Shown here in pieces: positions 22,162 to 23,551 of a stretch of 23,551 nt of DNA. This DNA is from Desulfovibrio sp. (GTDB lineage Bacteria; Desulfobacterota; Desulfovibrionia; Desulfovibrionales; Desulfovibrionaceae). The stretch's first letter is position 1, and each line of letters starts with the position of its first letter. The DNA is taken from contig NZ_JAHZAA010000040.1 in NCBI RefSeq assembly GCF_019424165.1, positions 1-23,551 of the forward strand, read 5' to 3'. A model generated the notes under the pieces. That model did not search any database. It was not told the DNA's origin and saw nothing but the letters and a program-made list of their open reading frames with translations. The translations under genes were made by a program, and so were the position numbers.

Positions 22162-23084
22162 CCCTCCATTTTCAATCCGCTTCTTGGATGTTTCTTGCCC
22201 AAGGCAATCCTCTGGGCCGACAGACTCACGTGCGTATAAATTTCTGTCACTGCCAAGGAACTGTGCCCGAGCAAAGTTTGGATATTGCGAATATCTACCC
22301 CATTTTCCAGTAAAAGCGTGGCAATCGTATGCCGGAACATATGCGGTGTGGCGTCTTCCGGTATATTAGCTTGTTTCTGATATTTTTTGATGAGTTGCCG
22401 CACTGATTGAGTGGACAAGGGGTGTTTATCCCGATTGCGGAAGAATACCGACTCAGCCTTCAGAAATTCCGTGTATTGATTTCTGTATTCTGCCAAAGCT
22501 TGCACTGTTTCCTGATCACATAATGGGATGACGCGTTCACGTTTGCCTTTTCCCAACACGAGAATATGGCGACTGGTCAGGTTCACATCAATCGTTCGGA
22601 GTCGACAAAGTTCTGAGACCCTGATGCCGGTCGAAAACAGAATCTCCAGTACGGCAATATCCCGTGTTGCCTCCTTATATGCCGTAGAGAAGATAGAGGC
22701 GGCATCCCTACAAGAATAAGCACTCTGTAAAAGTTTGGTTACAGATAATGTTGACAAAATTCTGGGAAGGCTTTTTGCGCGTTCTAAGCGAAGTCGAAGC
22801 TTTCTGAATGGTGATGTTTCAATATATTCTTCCTGTTCCAGGAAGGTAAAAAATGATTTCAAGGAAGCTATTTTTCGTTTAATACTGCGTGGTTTATATT
22901 TTTCATCAAGCCAAACAAGATGTTTTCTGATCGCATGCTTATTAATTGTGACAATGGAGTCGTGTTGTTGTCTTTTTTGGAATTGGTTTAGGTCAAGCTG
23001 GTAAGCGGTTAAAGTCAACTGGGAAAGACCCCTTTCGAGATGACAGTGACGAAGAAAGGTAGTGATAGCCTCAGACAAGTTCAT
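22149..23084 (-). CDS. XerC/XerD-like tyrosine recombinase next to the invertible segment
   Basis: 311 residues from the ATG at 23084, with GGGGA seven bases upstream; a GTG at 23168 would add 28 residues but lacks a site. N-terminal SAM-like core-binding domain at 1-90 (FLRHCHLERGLSQLTLTAYQLDL). Catalytic set complete: R155 in STGIRVSEL, Lys in LGKGKRERVIPL (179 or 181), H248 and R251 in PHMFRH, H274 in LLGHSS, Y283 in EIYTHV. Such enzymes cut and join short inverted-arm sites and can integrate, excise or invert DNA. Its stop lies inside the right 28-bp repeat, strong evidence that the repeat pair is its substrate. It reads into the methyltransferase with no terminator. Confidence 0.93.
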   Translation of the reverse strand: MNLSEAITTFLRHCHLERGLSQLTLTAYQLDLNQFQKRQQHDSIVTINKHAIRKHLVWLDEKYKPRSIKRKIASLKSFFTFLEQEEYIETSPFRKLRLRLERAKSLPRILSTLSVTKLLQSAYSCRDAASIFSTAYKEATRDIAVLEILFSTGIRVSELCRLRTIDVNLTSRHILVLGKGKRERVIPLCDQETVQALAEYRNQYTEFLKAESVFFRNRDKHPLSTQSVRQLIKKYQKQANIPEDATPHMFRHTIATLLLENGVDIRNIQTLLGHSSLAVTEIYTHVSLSAQRIALGKKHPRSGLKMEGTQR

Positions 23085-23151
23085 TGTTCTTCCCCTTGTT
23101 TCTTTGATAAAGATCAAGAGGGTGTCAAATTTTTCTTTAGAAGTCACACTA

Positions 23152-23244
23152 TTAAGATCGACCTCCACTGTCCGTGTATGGCTTTATCCTTGATTCCTGC
23201 AAAATAAATTCAAAATTCTTACAGCAACGCGCTAAATCCTGCAT
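23152..23244 (-). CDS. Possible 30-residue protein upstream of the recombinase
   Basis: ATG at 23244 with AGAAAGG close upstream; the frame ends at TAA 23152. The sequence (start MQDLARCCKNFEFILQES) has two adjacent cysteines and a helical look. It lies between the 66-residue gene and the recombinase, all on the minus strand, and might be a leader or small regulator. It may also be chance. Confidence 0.3.
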   Translation of the reverse strand: MQDLARCCKNFEFILQESRIKPYTDSGGRS

Positions 23245-23263
23245 AACCTTTCTGTATACCGCC

Positions 23264-23464
23264 TTAGAAAATGTACCCGCCATTACGTGAACCTCCCAAT
23301 GATCTGACTGGCCTCATGTGCGGCAGCTCGACAAATTCCTTTTTGAACACCGGTGTGCAGGGAACCTCCATATCCAATCCCTGCCAAGCAGCCAGGCTAT
23401 GGGCGTAGCGAAGTTGGTTTTCGGAAGATGGACGCATGGCATCTCTGCTCTCGAAAACACGCAT
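23264..23464 (-). CDS. Small 66-residue protein, possibly topoisomerase-tail-like
   Basis: ATG at 23464 with AGGAGA seven to eight bases upstream, so the start is good. The early segment RPSSENQLRYAHSLAAWQGL resembles the S-x-x-Q-L-x-Y-A helix found at the C-terminal end of element-encoded topoisomerases and in some small element proteins. The rest (VPCTPVFKKEFVELPHMRPV, ending SRNGGYIF) is unassigned. It follows another minus-strand gene by 18 bases and precedes the recombinase, suggesting one transcript. Function unknown. Confidence 0.6.
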   Translation of the reverse strand: MRVFESRDAMRPSSENQLRYAHSLAAWQGLDMEVPCTPVFKKEFVELPHMRPVRSLGGSRNGGYIF

Positions 23465-23482
23465 CGTCTTTCTCCTATCAGA

Positions 23483-23551
23483 CTACAGTAGCTTTAGTTT
23501 CTTGCGGAGGTAGAACATAGCTGATGCAATAGTATAGCCGACCTTGGCACC
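23483..23551 (-). CDS. C-terminal end of a gene entering from the right
   Basis: The minus strand is open from the window edge to a TAG at 23483-23485 and reads 22 residues (GAKVGYTIASAMFYLRKKLK, then two more). The 18-base spacing to the next start (23464) suggests a shared operon. Too short to assign a family. Confidence 0.5.
   Translation of the reverse strand, partial: GAKVGYTIASAMFYLRKKLKLL

Overview
The window looks like accessory DNA from a Gram-negative bacterium of moderately high G+C. Gene style (AGGAG/GGAGG ribosome sites, tightly overlapping operons, a SxtJ/DUF5989-linked carbamoyltransferase locus) suggests a Desulfovibrio-like deltaproteobacterium. That assignment rests on protein style alone and is tentative. 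No rRNA, tRNA or CRISPR array was recognised. The window reads as several modules of different origin placed side by side.

Left part (1-3422, minus strand): a recombination module typical of integrative conjugative elements or phages. It has an ERF single-strand annealing protein, a PD-(D/E)XK nuclease with a Cas4/AddB-like cysteine set, and the N-terminal part of a CobS/MoxR-type AAA ATPase cut by the window edge. A RelE toxin / Phd-type antitoxin pair lies between the nuclease and the ATPase. Hairpins sit in the short gaps in front of several of these genes.

Middle (3610-14060, plus strand): a compact defence operon. A promoter at 3677-3705 precedes a DUF2188 protein, a DUF4917 (SIR2-like) protein, a half-length HsdS-like protein, HsdM, a Fic protein, full-length HsdS, HsdR, a YgjP/DUF45 metallopeptidase and a truncated Mrr-type restriction protein. 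From DUF4917 onward most neighbours overlap or are a few bases apart. The last gene is cut off and runs antisense into the neighbouring methyltransferase, marking a recombination scar.

Right-middle (14061-18773, minus strand): a small-molecule or polysaccharide modification operon read SGNH-like membrane-anchored protein, NodU/CmcH-type carbamoyltransferase, a SxtJ-DUF5989 (SxtK-like) membrane fusion, and a class I methyltransferase. A lone XRE-type regulator (19059-19403) and a second RelE/ParE-Phd toxin-antitoxin pair (19557-20188) with a clear promoter/operator follow.

Right end (20561-23551): the most unusual part. Two AT-rich genes, a two-TM membrane protein (plus strand) and a SAM methyltransferase (minus strand), lie tail to tail and are bracketed by a perfect 28-bp inverted repeat (20561-20588 and 22134-22161). 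Next to the right repeat is a XerC/D-like tyrosine recombinase. Each repeat contains the recombinase's final codons and stop, then 9 bases, then the ATG of the passenger gene. Inversion would therefore swap which whole gene follows the recombinase without damaging any reading frame. I propose a two-state gene-swapping switch. At the far right are small minus-strand genes and the end of another gene, probably continuing the mobile element.
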